From Aedes albopictus (lineage: Eukaryota > Arthropoda > Insecta > Diptera > Culicidae): a DNA stretch of 64,000 bases. Under the pieces are notes generated by a model. That model saw nothing but the letters and a program-made list of their open reading frames with translations. It searched no databases and was not told the DNA's origin. The DNA lies in NCBI RefSeq assembly GCF_035046485.1, contig NC_085138.1:366299238-366363237 (forward strand). The letters are read 5' to 3'. The translations under genes and the position numbers were made by a program. Shown piece by piece: positions 21,790-34,185 of the stretch; the first letter of the stretch is position 1, and each line of letters starts with the position of its first letter.

Positions 21790-22992
21790 AGCATTCAAAA
21801 TAGTGATCGCCCTGAAGTTCTCATATTCCAAATGGTCGCCTTTCTTGTGAATGGGGCAGATTACCCCTTCCTTCCACTCCTCCGGTAGCTGTTCGGTTTC
21901 CCAGATCCTGACTATCAGCCGATGCAAACAGGTGGCCAACTTTTCTGGGCCCATCTTGATGAGTTCAGCTGCGATACAATCCTTACCAGCTGCTTTGTTG
22001 GTTTTGAGCTGGTGAATGGCATCCTTAACTTCCCTCAGCGATGGAGTTGGTTCATGTCCGTCCTCCGTTGCACTGGCGTCGTCGTTCCCTCCGTTGTCGT
22101 GGGCTCCCGTGCCTACGTTCTCCACGCCGTTCAGGTGCTGATTTAAGTGCTGCTTCCACCTTTCGACCACCTCACGTCCGTCCGTCAAGAGACCTCCGTC
22201 TTTATCCCTGCATATTTCGCCTCGCGGCACGACGCCGTTGCGGGATGCGTTGAACTTCTGATAGAACTTCCGTGTTTCTTGGGAACGGCACAGCAGTTCC
22301 ATTTCTTCACACTTCGCTTCTTCCAGGCGGCGCTTTTTCTCCCGAAAGAGGCGGGTCTACTGTTTCCGCTTCTGTTTGTAACGTTCCACGTTCTGTCGGG
22401 TCCCTTGTTGCAACATTACCGCCCTCGCTGCGTTCTTCTCCTCCAAAATCGTGCTGTACTTTTTGCCGAACCATTCGTTCCGTCGATTCCGTTCCACGTA
22501 CCCGATGGTGCTCTCGGCTGCGTCGTTGATGGCTGCTTTCACTGTACTCCAGCAGTCCTCTAGAGGGGCCTCATCGAGCTCGCCCTCGTCTGGCAACGTG
22601 GCCTCGAGATTCTGCGCGTATGCTGAGGCGACATCCGGTTGCTTCAGCCGCTCTAGGTTGTACCGTGGCGGTCGCCGGTACCGTACATTGTTGATGACGG
22701 AGAGTTTTGGGCGCAGTTTGACCATCACCAGATAGTGGTCGGAGTCGATGTTGGCGCCACGATAGGTCCTGACGTCGATAATGTCGGAGAAGTGCCGTCC
22801 GTCAATCAGAACGTGGTCGATTTGAGATTCCGTCTGCTGTGGTGATCTCCAAGTGTAACGATAAGGGAGGCTGTGTTGGAAAAAGGTGCAAAACTGTTAC
22901 CGTTTAATAGCAAAATTGTGCTGGTTCGTCACGAAAGGGATAGCGGGATGTTGTGATATCTTATAGATTATCAAATGCGTATTTTCAAACGT

Positions 22993-22998
22993 TTTATT
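22993..22998 (-). promoter_or_regulatory. candidate poly(A) signal for the PIG-Z-like gene
   Basis: AATAAA on the minus strand about 270 nt beyond the stop codon at 23266. It is the first clear hexamer I find downstream. Confidence 0.4.
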
Positions 22999-23265
22999 GC
23001 AATTCTGATAAAAATTAATAGAAGTTAATTCTTACAAGCTAGCGTTTGTGTTCCACTGTTCCAGGAATGTTTCATTGATGGCTTTGGATTTAAGCTATTT
23101 AAACTATATTAAGAAGTACCGTTTTTGAAACATAAAAAATATCACATCTATTTACCCTCTCGAAAAGAAAGAAAATGACTAGCTCCGCACATCCCGATGC
23201 CGCCCAATCCAAACGATCGCACTGCTGGTACTGCTCATTCGGTCGCTCCCGCTCGTCGTCGGTTG

Positions 23266-25388
23266 TTATTTGATCCGCTTCCGCACCTCGATCCGGTACA
23301 CAATCAATCCGAACTGGTGCACCAGCGAGCTGAACTGTTTGAGAATACGAGCCGTGGAGAACGGATTGCGCTGCTGTTCGTCGTCTTCGTAGGCATAGAT
23401 TGGGCAGGTGTCGCCGATTTCGTCCAAGTCGGTGTTGATGCCACAGGGGTGCTGGCCGAGCAGTTTGGGCGGGGCTTCGATCGAGAGGTGTGGGTAGAAC
23501 ACTTTGCTTTGGGTGTGCTTGAGGAGAACGGCAGATCGGTTGTGGAACACTTCGTTCAGATCTTCGGAGAGGCTCGAAGGGATTGCGAGGTAGAGAAGGT
23601 AGCGTTGGTTAGAGCTGTACTGCTTCATTTCGCAGGCATCCAAGATGGTTTTCAGGCGGGAGTACAGTTCGTTCAGGTCGGTGCTTCCGTACTCGTAGAG
23701 GAAGAAGCGCTTTCCTCGGCGATACTTCTGGCCGTTTTCCGGGTTGACAAGAAGAGTGTTGCTGCTGGGGAGGTTGAGGAAGCATTGAGGCATGCTGTAG
23801 ATGTGGCTCGTTGCGAGGTGGATGTGGGTTGTTGCGGAGCGGATTTCGAACTGGCGGCTGAAGTGCTCGGCAAGCTGGTAGACTCCTCCTTGGTGAACGA
23901 ATCCATAGAAAAGGGTGAGGGCGATGTTGGTTGAGTACCAAACTCGGAGTAAGTAACGAGAGCTTGCACGGGTGCAAAGGAAATGGTTGTAGAGCAAGTC
24001 TTTGAAGAAGGATCGTGTTCGGAAGGGGTAGGACTGACAGAACCCGACTTTGAGCTTTGGAGCGTGAAGGAGTATCAATGGTAGGGTAATCGGAAGGAGG
24101 AATCTTGGCTCTTGATGGTTGAAGAACGAGAGCATGATGATTGGGAAGAATATGGCGCAAAGCATGAGGCCTACGAAAGACTGTGCTCGAGGAAGGCTTG
24201 TATACTCGTTAGACGCGAGTCTTTGCAGCATCGCTATGAAAGAAAAAACGGCAATCACTCCAAGGACGTTGTACAAAATGGGAATGTTAACCATAAGGTG
24301 TAGGTAATACGGATGTACGCCATGCTGTTGGGTGTTCTCCGGATTGATGTTATACCGGATGAAGTTTAGAGGAGTCACTACGAAACTGTTGATAGAGATG
24401 TCCAACCGTTCCACTTCTGCTGGAGTTATGTATCCATAGTAGAAGGAATCCACCAGGATCAAAAATACCAAAGCAGGAATCGATGCCAACACAAACGTTA
24501 TGATCCGGATATTGAAATCTGCAAAGGACACCGTCCTGGTTCCCATTCCTCTCAACAGCCAGTGGAACACCAAAGGTAATCCAAACAGGAAAAACGTTGG
24601 CCTGTTGAAAACTCCAGCAACGCAAAGCGTCGCCATCAGAACGCACTTATTTAGTGAATGCGACGGGAGCGACATCTTCAACTTGAACAGCTTAACCTTT
24701 TCGACAGTGTTCTTAGCCTTTTGATACTTCTCCTCAAGGAATTCCTTCTGATAGATTACCGTATTCGAGTGGATCATACAATCGCTAACAATGTAAAGCA
24801 GCAACGAGCAAAGTGCCATCTCAATGCAATTCGTGAATGTCCTCGTTGAATAAACCAACATCACATATGAGCTGGCCAGCGTCATTAACCGGAATTGAGC
24901 CTGCAGCCCATAAGCCTCGCAAATCTTCCGCAGACTCCAATCATTCACAAACGAAAGCATCACCATCAACAGTCGCGGGAACACCAACATCACGTAGCTT
25001 CCCCTCAGATTCAAACCAAAGTAATACTTCGTATACATGGACCAAAATCGAAGAAACGCAAAGGGCAGCTTCAATCCAAAGTACGGTATCGCCATCGAAC
25101 GGATCGGGAAGGTGCTGTTGAATTCCCATGTGCGCGTTACCTCCAGGCCATATTCGTCCCCTAAAAAGTTCGAATTTTAAAATCTTACCTAAACAAATAA
25201 AACATTTTCAACTAACCTGCCACCACTTCCACCGATTGGAAAAACTCGTCCGGGTGGATGTAGCCCACCTGCGGAACGAAAACCATTGCCACCCGCAGGA
25301 AGCACAGGATGTAGTACGACCCGAGCGAGGCGGCTTTTGATTTGATTGATTTGGAATCCATCGTCCTCTTCGGTTCTTCACTGCTCAT
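23266..25388 (-). CDS. PIGZ: GPI mannosyltransferase 4 (PIG-Z/SMP3 type)
   Basis: Family GT22 enzyme of the ER membrane that adds a fourth, alpha-1,2-linked mannose to trimannosyl GPI precursors, using dolichol-phosphate-mannose. Exon 1 (25388-25217) and exon 2 (25160-23266) are joined across a 56-bp intron (donor CAG|GTTAGT, acceptor TTTTTAG) in the middle of Gly58. The product is 688 aa, longer than the ~580 aa human protein. Residues 43-52 are [10 protein letters not shown], the lumenal catalytic loop typical of PIG-Z. WEF follows at 69-71 and PIRS at 76-79. GVHPYYLH (about 338-345) and HQEPRFLLP (about 406-414) match the conserved GT22 loops. Many hydrophobic segments follow. A charged insert ([19 protein letters not shown], about 197-215) may be a short coiled coil. 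The start codon shown is the upstream of two (the other is Met10). The subtype could be argued, but HPDEFFQ favours PIG-Z over PIG-B. Confidence 0.93.
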
Positions 25389-25790
25389 CGTTCAACCATT
25401 CAAATGAAATTACTCTCGCTACTGGTTTTCACCTGAAAAACTTCAAATATTGATTAAAGTTTGCGATTTGTTGTGGTTCGCTGCGCTGCGCTACCCGGTT
25501 TTCGGATTTGGCTTTGATAATGAGAAACGTCAGTGCAGTGTTACGTCAATGTGTGTGTGTGTCACTGCAGCAGCGTCGTCAACACAGCTGATCGATGCAG
25601 CGCCAGCGTCGGTGGTTTTCGTCAAGTGGGGTGGTTGGGTTGGAAACGGCTTCGTTAAGTCTTATGTTTGCGGTATGCTGCGAAGCACTGGAACGAAACG
25701 GACGAAGCTACAGTAATTAAAAGCCATTGGAGCTGTTAAATAGCATTTACATTTTTCAAAGTTATGCATTAATTGACATTAGTGTTCGTG
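25389..25790. other. upstream region of the PIG-Z-like gene
   Basis: Holds the 5' untranslated region and promoter, which I cannot define. A short GT run lies at 25552-25560. The 88-codon plus-strand frame at 25450-25716 has no support. Confidence 0.35.
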
Positions 25791-25794
25791 ACGC

Positions 25795-26640
25795 CGCGCT
25801 GCGAAACCACTATGTGCAAGAAATTTAACACAGCAAGCCCCATTTGATTTGACGTTTCGTTTCAGCTCCGTACCTAGGATCAGGAATAAAGATACGCTTG
25901 CTTATTTCTTGAGAAATTCCTTGACTGAATTTTACATGCATTGAGATAGCCCAAGAAATTTCTTGCGATCTGCGTACTAGGTACCCATTAGCCAAATAAA
26001 ACTGCTCCATTTTGAATTCATTAGTTTTTAAAACTTCAAATCCATTTGAGCTCGCAGCTTCCCGTTGTATTTTCCAATTCCCACATGATTAAAACATGGT
26101 TTGAAACTATTCCTGGTTTGAAACATATTCAAGCGATAAAATATAATGATGCCCCTTTTTCTCAGCCCTTTGTAACTCTCTCTAAAAAATTAAATAAATA
26201 CTTGATTTATTTAAAAATTTCTCCTGTGACACTTTCAGTTGATCGTTCGGAAATTCCTTCAGAAAATTTTCGGGGAGTTCCTCTGAAGATCTTTAAAAAA
26301 AAATTGATCAGAAGATCCTCCATTTATTCAGAAATTCCCGCAGGAATTGTGCCTGGATTTTTTGTATCTCTAAAAAGCTTGTCAAAAGGTTTCTTTACAA
26401 ATTAATCAAGAAATTCTTCCGGGTTTTCAATGGAATTTTTCCATAAAAGCCTCCAGTTCTGTCACTTCTCCTTTCACAACATCTTCAACGGATTTATTTA
26501 GAAACTTTTCCACAGTTTTTATGAAAAAAATCTGTCAGAGGTTCCTTCAGAAATTTGTTCGGGATTTTCCAGAAAAGCTATCTTCATAAATTTTTCCGAA
26601 GTCTTCTCCATTTGACATTAACCAATCTATGTTTCATCGT
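25795..26640. repeat. palindrome fragment and decayed short-period repeat
   Basis: A 36-bp exact match to part of the palindrome at 27926-28185 (GTTCGTGACGCCGCGCTGCG) lies near 25785-25825. GAAATTCCTTCAGAAA-type decayed repeat follows from about 25900. Confidence 0.5.
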
Positions 26641-27150
26641 TTCATGATCTATAACAGGCTAGTTTTCTGAAAAGGTAATTTAAAATTCTCCCATTTTGGT
26701 AACAAACCTTTACAGGGCGGCGCCTGAAGCTGCAGACAATCAGAATTTTCAAACCGCAGAAAAGTACACAGGTCGCTAAATTTCGTATCTGATAAAACAA
26801 TATTTTTGATTTTCTCTACAATATCATAAAATATACGTACTTATTTCATCTAGTATGTGAAAGTACATGGCTCTGTATCAGTGTGGTCTGGTTGTTCATT
26901 GAATTTAAGCAAATTTTGTTACTGTTATAATCATTTTATTCAATGACCATTTGGCGCGCAGTTTATTGATACCCGCTTATTAGGCTCCCATTATCACATG
27001 TTAAACATCAAATTTGTTCATTTTTATTTTTCAGTGCTAGAATATAGAAATTGACTGATACACTGTCATGAAAAAATAGTCATATATATCCCACATTTAG
27101 CGTGTAATGATGCCTTGAACTTTTCGCATTTTTTCCTGCCGCACCCTGTA
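26641..27150. other. intergenic, no feature seen
   Basis: AT-rich, unassigned sequence. Confidence 0.3.
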
Positions 27151-27154
27151 TTTA

Positions 27155-27790
27155 TATCACATTGATGAAATCCCACTTTGCTTGCTTTGTAAATTCATAC
27201 ATGAAATTCTCCAGAAATTCTACCAGTGATTCTTCCAGAAATTTCTTGAAAATCCCTTCGAGACATATCTTGACGAATTTCTTCTGGGATTCTTCAAGGA
27301 AATCCTTCAGAGAATCCTTCAGAAATTGTTCTGGAATTCTTCCAGAGATTATCCAAAGGTCTTCATGGATTTTTTTTGGAAATTTTCTCAGGAATTTCTA
27401 CAATTTTTTTTTTCAAAACTCCTTCAACGTTTCATGAATTGTTTCAGAAATTCTTCTACAGATTGTCCATGAAATTAATCGAAGGATTGCTTCAGTAAAC
27501 CTTCTATGAATTTCTTAAAAAATGCTCACAGGAATTTATTCAGAAATAAGAGTAGTAATTTCTTTTAGAAAAAAAAAATTAAGTATTCACCAGAACAATT
27601 CAACAAGATACTTCCGTAAATATTTCCAAAGATTTCTTTAAACTATCCTCCAGCGATTCCTCATTCTCCAAGGTACTTCTTAATCACGTTCAAAATGTCT
27701 TTGGAGATTCTTTTACAAATTTCCAAAAAATGCTTAAGGAAATATCAGGCTTGACAGAAACTCCCTCGTGAGAAAATGAGGAAGCGATTT
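27155..27790. repeat. decayed short-period repeat
   Basis: Variants of AAATTCTTCCAGAnATTC at irregular multiples of 12, as elsewhere in the window. Confidence 0.5.
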
Positions 27791-27925
27791 TGGCGATTTT
27801 CCGAGGAGTGAAAATAAAACTCAGAAATCACAATGCAAATCCTCAACAACACCGAGCGCGAGCTTGCCGCGCAGCGAGGATTTCGCCCAACACTCATAAT
27901 GGCTTGTTGTGTTTCTCACGTCCAC

Positions 27926-28185
27926 TCACACTCAAAAAGCTCTCGCGAGTTTCACTCCCATAGTGGTTTCTGCTTTTAGTGGTGTTGCGTGTACGTACAC
28001 GTTGCATTACACGAACACTACCTGAGTTACTGGTTGAAAATAGTAAACAAAAATCAGCTGTTCCCGGCAAAATCAAATGGGCATATTTTCAACCAGTAGA
28101 ATTGCATTAGTGTTCGTGACGCCGCGCTGCGAAACCACTATACAAAGAAAGACTCTCGAGGCGAAAATCGCACTCAAAAACCCGA
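27926..28185. repeat. imperfect palindrome with ~100-bp arms
   Basis: Left arm (27926-28045) carries CTCTCGCGAG, CCATAGTGGTTTC, ACACGAACACTA and ACTGGTTGAAAAT. The right arm (28082-28185) carries their inverses, with mismatches. One half-arm recurs exactly at about 25785-25825. Probably a foldback DNA element. Confidence 0.6.
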
Positions 28186-28359
28186 AACAATCATCGGCTC
28201 TTTCTTTGGTCCCCTCTTCCTCGCTCAGTTTTTATTGCCTCTCTGTTTGGGGTTCGTTCGCTCCCTCGCGACGAGGCAAAAGCAAAACACTGCTCTAGAG
28301 CATGTTGCAAAACTCTTTTGATTTCGAGGAGGATTATTAAGCCTGGGAAATATTCACTC

Positions 28360-29880
28360 AGCATTACACAAATAAAAATTTTCTGAAGGAATCCCTGGAC
28401 CAAAATCCGTGAAACAATTTCTAAAGTTATCTTTGAAACAATTCCTAGATGAATGCCTAGGATAATACCTAGGAGAAAACCGGAAGAAACATCTTATGTG
28501 TATATTCTCCTAAGTTCTCAGAAAAATCGTGATAGACTTCCAAGGAACAAAATGTTTCAGAGATTGCTGGAAGTATCCATAGAGTAATTTCTAAAGGAAT
28601 TTCTTTAACAAAGAATGCCTCAAGAAAAAACAAATCCCAAAAGCACGCAATCCAGCATTCAAAAAAGTAAAAAAAAAACTTCAATCCAGAGGAATCCAGA
28701 ATTTTTGTAAAAAAATCTTTAAAATAATACCTGGAAGAACTGAAGAACCCTCTGTAAGTATTCGTAGAAAACAATTTTTGAAACATTTCTTAAAAGGTCT
28801 ATGGAATAGATTTTGGAGAAATATTTGCAGGAATTGTCGAGAGAATCTGTGGGAAAAGAAATCTGAAAAAAAAACCTTGAAGAAAGGTCTGAATAAATCC
28901 GAAGCAGTACCTGGACAATACCTAAAGGAACTATTTCAAAAACCCTTGGAGGAACTTTCTGGAGCATCTCTTTAGAATTTTCTAGATTAATTTTCAAACA
29001 AGTGATCAAGAAATCCCGGAATAAATGCAGTAATACCTGATGGAACCCCTGGAAAAGAAATCTATATTTATAATCGAAAACCCTAGAAGGATTTATGGAA
29101 ATTTTCTAAATCTGTGAAAAAAAAGGATCTCCTGGAAATGCATCTTTTGAAGAAACGTTTGGAAGAATTCCTGGAGAAACGCCTGGAGAATTGCTTGAAA
29201 ATTTTCTTGAAAAATGTTAGAAGAAATCCCAAAGAAAACTTCTGGAAAAAAAAATCAGACAATTACTTCAGAGATATTTCCAGAAATACAAGCATCAATC
29301 CTTGTAGGAATTTCCTATGGAACCTCTTAACCGTTATGTGTTCGACAAACTTTTTGCTTTTTTCTACACCGTGTATTTTAAATGTGTGCTGGGTATCCGG
29401 GTACCCTGTCGGCCACATAAGGGTTAAAGAATCCCAAGAAGAATTTCGGAAGGAAGCAATTTCTGAGGAAACCCGTGGAACAGTTTTAAGATAAATCGGT
29501 TGAGAAATGTTTTAAGAAACTCCTGTAAAAGTCCCAACAAAAATTTGCAGGAGAATTCCTGAGAGGATCTCCGGCGGAATCTCTGGAGCAATTATCAAAG
29601 AAATGCATGGACAGGTATGCATTCTGAATGAGTACCAAGGGAAGTCTTTAGAACAATTCTTGTTCAAATCATTCTAAGAAATTCTGCGACAAATTTCTTT
29701 CTGTAAACATTCTAGAATATTTTTAATAAATCCTAAAAGACTCCCTTAAGGGATTTGTGGCGATGTAATGCTGTAATGGAGGTAATGCTGGAGAATTTTC
29801 TATAAATTGTAGAAAAAAATCGTGCTAAACTCACAAAAAAAATCCAGCAAGAATGTCCCTTCCGCGATAATAACAGAAGA
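28360..29880. repeat. decayed short-period repeat
   Basis: GAATCCCTGGA / CCTAGGAGAA-type variants throughout. Open frames such as 29114-29494 are rich in Lys, Glu and Leu because of the repeat, with no domain visible. A non-repeat patch at 29330-29430 (ending ACATAAGGGTTAAAG) resembles the AAGGTTAA-ended family elsewhere in the window. Confidence 0.5.
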
Positions 29881-29897
29881 ATTTTGTAAAATAATAA

Positions 29898-30535
29898 TAC
29901 CGTGCCATGCCCTAATACCGTGTGCCTCCTAATACCGTGTATTTGACAAAAAACTCAAATATTTTATTAAGTGTTTATTTTTTTTAACTGAGTAACTAGT
30001 TCAACCATTAGCATATTAAACCTTCTCAAGTTAGGCGTGATAAATTTGGCACATATTTACAAAAACAAGTAATTAAAAATATTTACAGAATGTAAGTGCA
30101 AAGTACCAATACACGGTATTAGGGCATGGTTCCTTTTGTGTTCCAAATACCGTGTTTCGGCTAAAACTTGTAAACCGAAAATATTATTGATACTTTTTAC
30201 TTTATGAATCAATTGCACAAACCTCTAGGTAACGTTTGACACACAGGTTCTTTTAGTTATGAACTTAGTATGATTGATATAGTGATGATTCAAAGGACCA
30301 CCAATGTATGCGGGTCACATACACGGTATTAGGAACAATGCTATGTTTTACAATTTTGATTTTAACAATGAATTAAACATTTGGAATTCCATTAATCATA
30401 TTTATTTTACATAATATACACAATAAGCAACAATATAGCGTTTGAAAAATCAAGAAACATGGATTATTGATTTTTACAGGGCTCTTTGAAGTGAAGAGCA
30501 TCCTTAAGGTCACGGTATTAGGGCATGGCACGGTA
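29898..30535. mobile_element. TIR element with repeated ATACCGTG motifs
   Basis: Both ends read TACCGTGCCATGCCCTAATA in inverse orientation (25-bp terminal inverted repeats). The unit AATACCGTG or its inverse occurs internally at about 29930, 30115, 30150 and 30320. There is no transposase. A target duplication is not clear. Confidence 0.7.
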
Positions 30536-30679
30536 CATTATTAGGGAAACCTTCAGTAATCAGCTCAGATTTTAGCTTGACATCATTGGTTTTGCAGTTT
30601 CGTAGTTTGATCAGCTTGTTCAGCTTCCATAGAAAGCCGTATGCCGCATTAAATCCGAACAACAGGCTATGCAATGGGG

Positions 30680-32165
30680 CTGATATTCAAGGCATTTCTG
30701 GAGTTTTAGCCGTTCGAAGAAGATGGAATTGATCCAGAAATTTGTACTGGGAATTCTTTTGGAATTCCTGTTAAGATTCTTTGAGTAATATCTCTGCCGG
30801 TATTTCGGCAGAAACCCTTTTTGAGGTTTCTCAAGGAACTACTGCAGGGATTTATCATAGAAGTTTCCCAGGGATTCTTATGGGAAATCCGCAGAAAAAA
30901 CCTCTCAAAATTCATCTAGGAATTATTCCTGAGATTCCTCCAGAGATTGCTTCGGAGATTGCTCCAGGGAGTTGTCCTGTGGGAACTTCACAAGGAGTTT
31001 CTCTAGGATTCATAGAAAATTTCTGTTAGTATCCTTCCAATAATTCCTCTAGGGGGCATCCATAAAGTACGTCACGCTCATAGGGGGAGGGAGGGTTTCA
31101 GAAAGTGTGACAAGCAAATTATAAGGTATACGAAAAACCCGTACGAAGGGGGGGGGGGTCGAAAATTCCCAAATTTTGCGTGACGTACTAAATGGATGCC
31201 CTCTAGAGATTGTTTCGGGAATTTCTGAAGAGGATTTCTCCCAATGAATTACTACAGAAATTCATCATGATTGCAGGGATTTCTCCCAAAGGGGTGTGTC
31301 ACTCGGCATAGTGTAGCCGGCATACATGCCGGGTCATCTGAAAATAGCCTCAAAACTGAAAGAAGAAAATTAAAAATAAAAATCCATAGAGCAACGTCAA
31401 CATGAATTTCTGAAATAAATTCTGAATGAGCTTCCGACAGAATCTGAATTTTTATTTCTTGATAAATCACTGGAATAACTCTTGAAAGAAATCCTGCAGA
31501 AATGTCGGAAAGAATCAAAGGTAATTCGTGGAGAAATCAAAGGACGATTTTCCAAAGAAATTCCCAGAGAAATACCTTGAGAAACCGCTATTGGAATTCC
31601 TAATGCAATCTCCTGAGACATTTTTAGAAGCATTTATAAAAAATCTCTTCTTCAATTTCCTGGTCGATTTATGAATATATACCTGGAGGAATACGTAGAC
31701 GCATTTTTGAAGAAAAGTCCTGGAGAAATAAATGGAGGAACAAATGTGAAAACTGCGATAATATTCGTAGAAAAATCTTTAAAGATTTTTTTAAGGAATA
31801 TCTGTCAAAATTTCTAGATAATATTTGTGGTGTAATCTGTGAACGAACCACAGAAAGAATTTGAAGAAAATTGCTGAAGGTCTCCTTTGAGAAACCTTGG
31901 ATACTAGAAGAATTCTAGTACAAATTTATTTATGAACTTGCGCAAAAATCCATGAAGAAGCCCTTGCAAGTAACAACTGAAATAAACCATGCCCAGTGAC
32001 ATTCCTTCCCGAATATCCAATGGAACCATTCAAGAAATTGCTGTAATTACAGAATCCTTGCCGGCGTACAGGTATTCTTTGTACGAATTATTGAAAGAAT
32101 ACTTGGAATAATTTGTGAAGAAATCATTGTGTGAATTTCCGAAAGGAGTTTTGGTAGGCTCCCTG
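30680..32165. repeat. decayed short-period repeat with nested MITE
   Basis: GGATTCCTCCAGAGATTGCT-like phrases (for example 30930-30975) are among the closest dispersed relatives of the 12-bp satellite. A MITE interrupts at 31053-31201. Confidence 0.55.
31053..31201. mobile_element. 149-bp MITE, TCTAG duplication
   Basis: GGGGCATCCATAAAGTACGT at the left and ACGTACTAAATGGATGCCC at the right form the terminal inverted repeats. TCTAG stands at 31048-31052 and 31202-31206. A run of nine or more G sits at about 31148. Confidence 0.85.
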
Positions 32166-32167
32166 AA

Positions 32168-32439
32168 GGAATCTTCTTCTTCTTCTTCTTTATAGCTCTA
32201 CGTCCCCACTGGGACTTGGCCTGCCTCGCTTCAACTTAAAGTTCTTTGAGCACTTCCACAGTTATTAATTGAAGGGCTTTCTTTGCCTGCCATTGCAAGA
32301 ATTTGTATATTGTGAGGCAAGTACAATGATACACTTTGCCCAGGGAGTCGAGAAAACTTTCCCGATTGGAACGGGAATCGAACCCGCCGTCTCCGGATTG
32401 GCGATCCGTAGCCTTAACAACTAGGCTAACTGGAGACCC
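32168..32439 (-). mobile_element. Feilai-type SINE
   Basis: On the minus strand the tRNA-like head contains box A (TTAGCCTAGTTGTTAAGG) and box B (GGGTTCGATTCCC). A body follows with GGCAGGCAAAGAAAGCCCTT and then an AAGAAGAAGAAG tail at about 32170-32186. TTCAGGGA occurs on both sides and may be the target duplication. The body matches 53410-53601 and 53700-53872. Confidence 0.8.
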
Positions 32440-32497
32440 CATCCCTGAAATAAAAAATCAAAAGGAGATGTTTCTAAATTAACCGTGAAAGGATTTA

Positions 32498-33088
32498 GGG
32501 TAAAAGGGTATAATGCGCCTCACCGGGGCAAAACGCTCCCTTCATTTTCTAGCGATTCAAGCGATTTTCGCATGCGTGATCGATTAGAAATCTCATATAT
32601 TGAAGAATAATTGCCTCCAAGCTGGTCCGTTAGTGGATTGGTACAGAAATGCATTAAAAATATAGAAAAGTCTGAAATCGAGGCTTTTGGCGTAATATTT
32701 TACTTCTTGTAAGGTGACTTCATTGTAAACCAAGCTAGTTCAGTTCTGTTCGCTTGTGTTACTTTGCAACTTGAATGCAGTTTAAAACTTGTTGAAAGAC
32801 CCTCCTAGGATAAGCATGTGGTGGAATTTTCCCCCGGGACAGTTTTATCACGGGGCTGGACGTTTTTCTTTTGGTGGGGCGTATTGCCCCAAACGGCAAA
32901 TTTTGGAACGTTTTCGAAAAACTTTCAAAGCTTCCATAGCCACCTCTCCTAAGGCAAAGTTCGCATGCAGCACATAACTAACTTTAGTAACAACGATTTG
33001 CAGTGGACAATAGCTGGAATAAGGCACCAGTTTCAGATATATTGCCATTTCTGCTAAGGGAGGGGGGGCATATTATACCTGTTTACCC
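32498..33088. mobile_element. TA-flanked TIR element, 591 bp
   Basis: TA then GGGTAAAAGGGTATAATGCG at the left, CATATTATACCTGTTTACCC then TA at the right. CGGGGCAAAACG-like phrases recur inside. Non-autonomous. Confidence 0.7.
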
Positions 33089-33090
33089 TA

Positions 33091-34185
33091 TCGAAAATGA
33101 AAGATAATTATTGGAAGAATTACACCAGTTTACAGCGTTTTTTGAACTCGATAAGCTGATGATCATTTTTAGTGTAGAATGATGTCCTGAGTTCGAAAAC
33201 GCGAAGGAAAAAAATTACAGTAGAGCGGATTTTTTTTCGATTTACCATACAAGGTTGATGATTTGAAATTGATTTTTGTTCTATTTTTAAGCAAAGTTGC
33301 TCACTTCACACATCTCATGCTTTGTAATCAATGATCCGATTAAGCTGTAAGTCGCCTGCATATGATATGTCAAATAAACGTTGAGAAAGAATTTTTAAAT
33401 TGTTTTTTTCTAATTGGAACCTTTCCCCATATATTTTCGCCAAAATTTTAAGAGATCGTCCCTAAAACTCGCCAATATCTTGAATTTCATCAATCTGACC
33501 TAAAACCTGCATTCAGATGATCGAAAGGTATTATATTCAGATTTCAATTTATGTAAAAAGATTTAAAATTGGTTGAACAAAACGCAAGATATTTGTATTT
33601 AAGTAAATTTCATATTTTAAAAAGTTGTAAAACTCGATATTGAGCTAAAACTCAAAAACTGTTCTACTTAAAATAAATTGTGCTTCAAAAATTTTGGTCG
33701 TTGACAGAAGTTCACGACTTTTGTTTTATTTTGTAAACTAGTGTTATTGAATGTACCGATGTAAAAGTTCCTCAGCAAATCCTTGAAAGATTTTGTGATA
33801 ACATTTCTGTAGTTATTTCTGATAGAATTCGTGGAAGGTGATCTATAGAAATTTCTAAAGCAATGCAAACTCAATAAAGGGTTTCTAGAAGAATCATTGG
33901 ATGCATCTGTAGAGAAATTTCTAAAAAAACTAGGAGCATTTCCTGAAAAAAAATATATTGTTAATTCTCACAAAAAAAAAAAAAACAAAAAAACCCAGAT
34001 TAATCCACCTAGTGGTGATAGTGCCTTTCTCGTCGAACATGTTCTCATGATCTTTCCTTGGTCGGGATACGACTGGGATAGTTTTGCTTCAGAATGTTGG
34101 CTTTGCAGTCTTTTGGAGAAATCGAAAACACTAGTTAATGACGAAGGTTAGAATAAAATTATGGTCCCGTTCAAAAGTTTTGCAG
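33091..34185. other. intergenic, no supported gene
   Basis: AT-rich with a small patch of decayed short-period repeat near 33770-33950. No gene seen. Confidence 0.35.

Larger units (their letters stand above)
19736..22890 (-). pseudogene. RTE-clade LINE remnant (copy 1)
   Basis: On the minus strand the order is part of the linker, reverse transcriptase, then the C-terminal domain. Visible parts are FIDGRSTTDQIFTVRQILQK, IDFKAAYDS, RRGLRQGDGLSCLLFN and the catalytic FADDMDI. The C-terminal stretch has GRIRWTGHVARM and RRRGAQRARWADQVERDL. The 3' end is a run of ATGT units near 19736-19750, as RTE elements have. It is broken by a nonsense codon at about 22359, by frameshifts and by two nested insertions (20361-20707, 21375-21789). 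Homology to copy 2 stops at about 22888, so the endonuclease region is lost. Clade is assigned from motif style. Confidence 0.85.

Noticed and set aside
23197..23934. 245-codon plus-strand frame opposite the PIG-Z-like gene
   Set aside because: Antisense shadow of exon 2. The minus strand shows conserved GT22 motifs and a splice structure.
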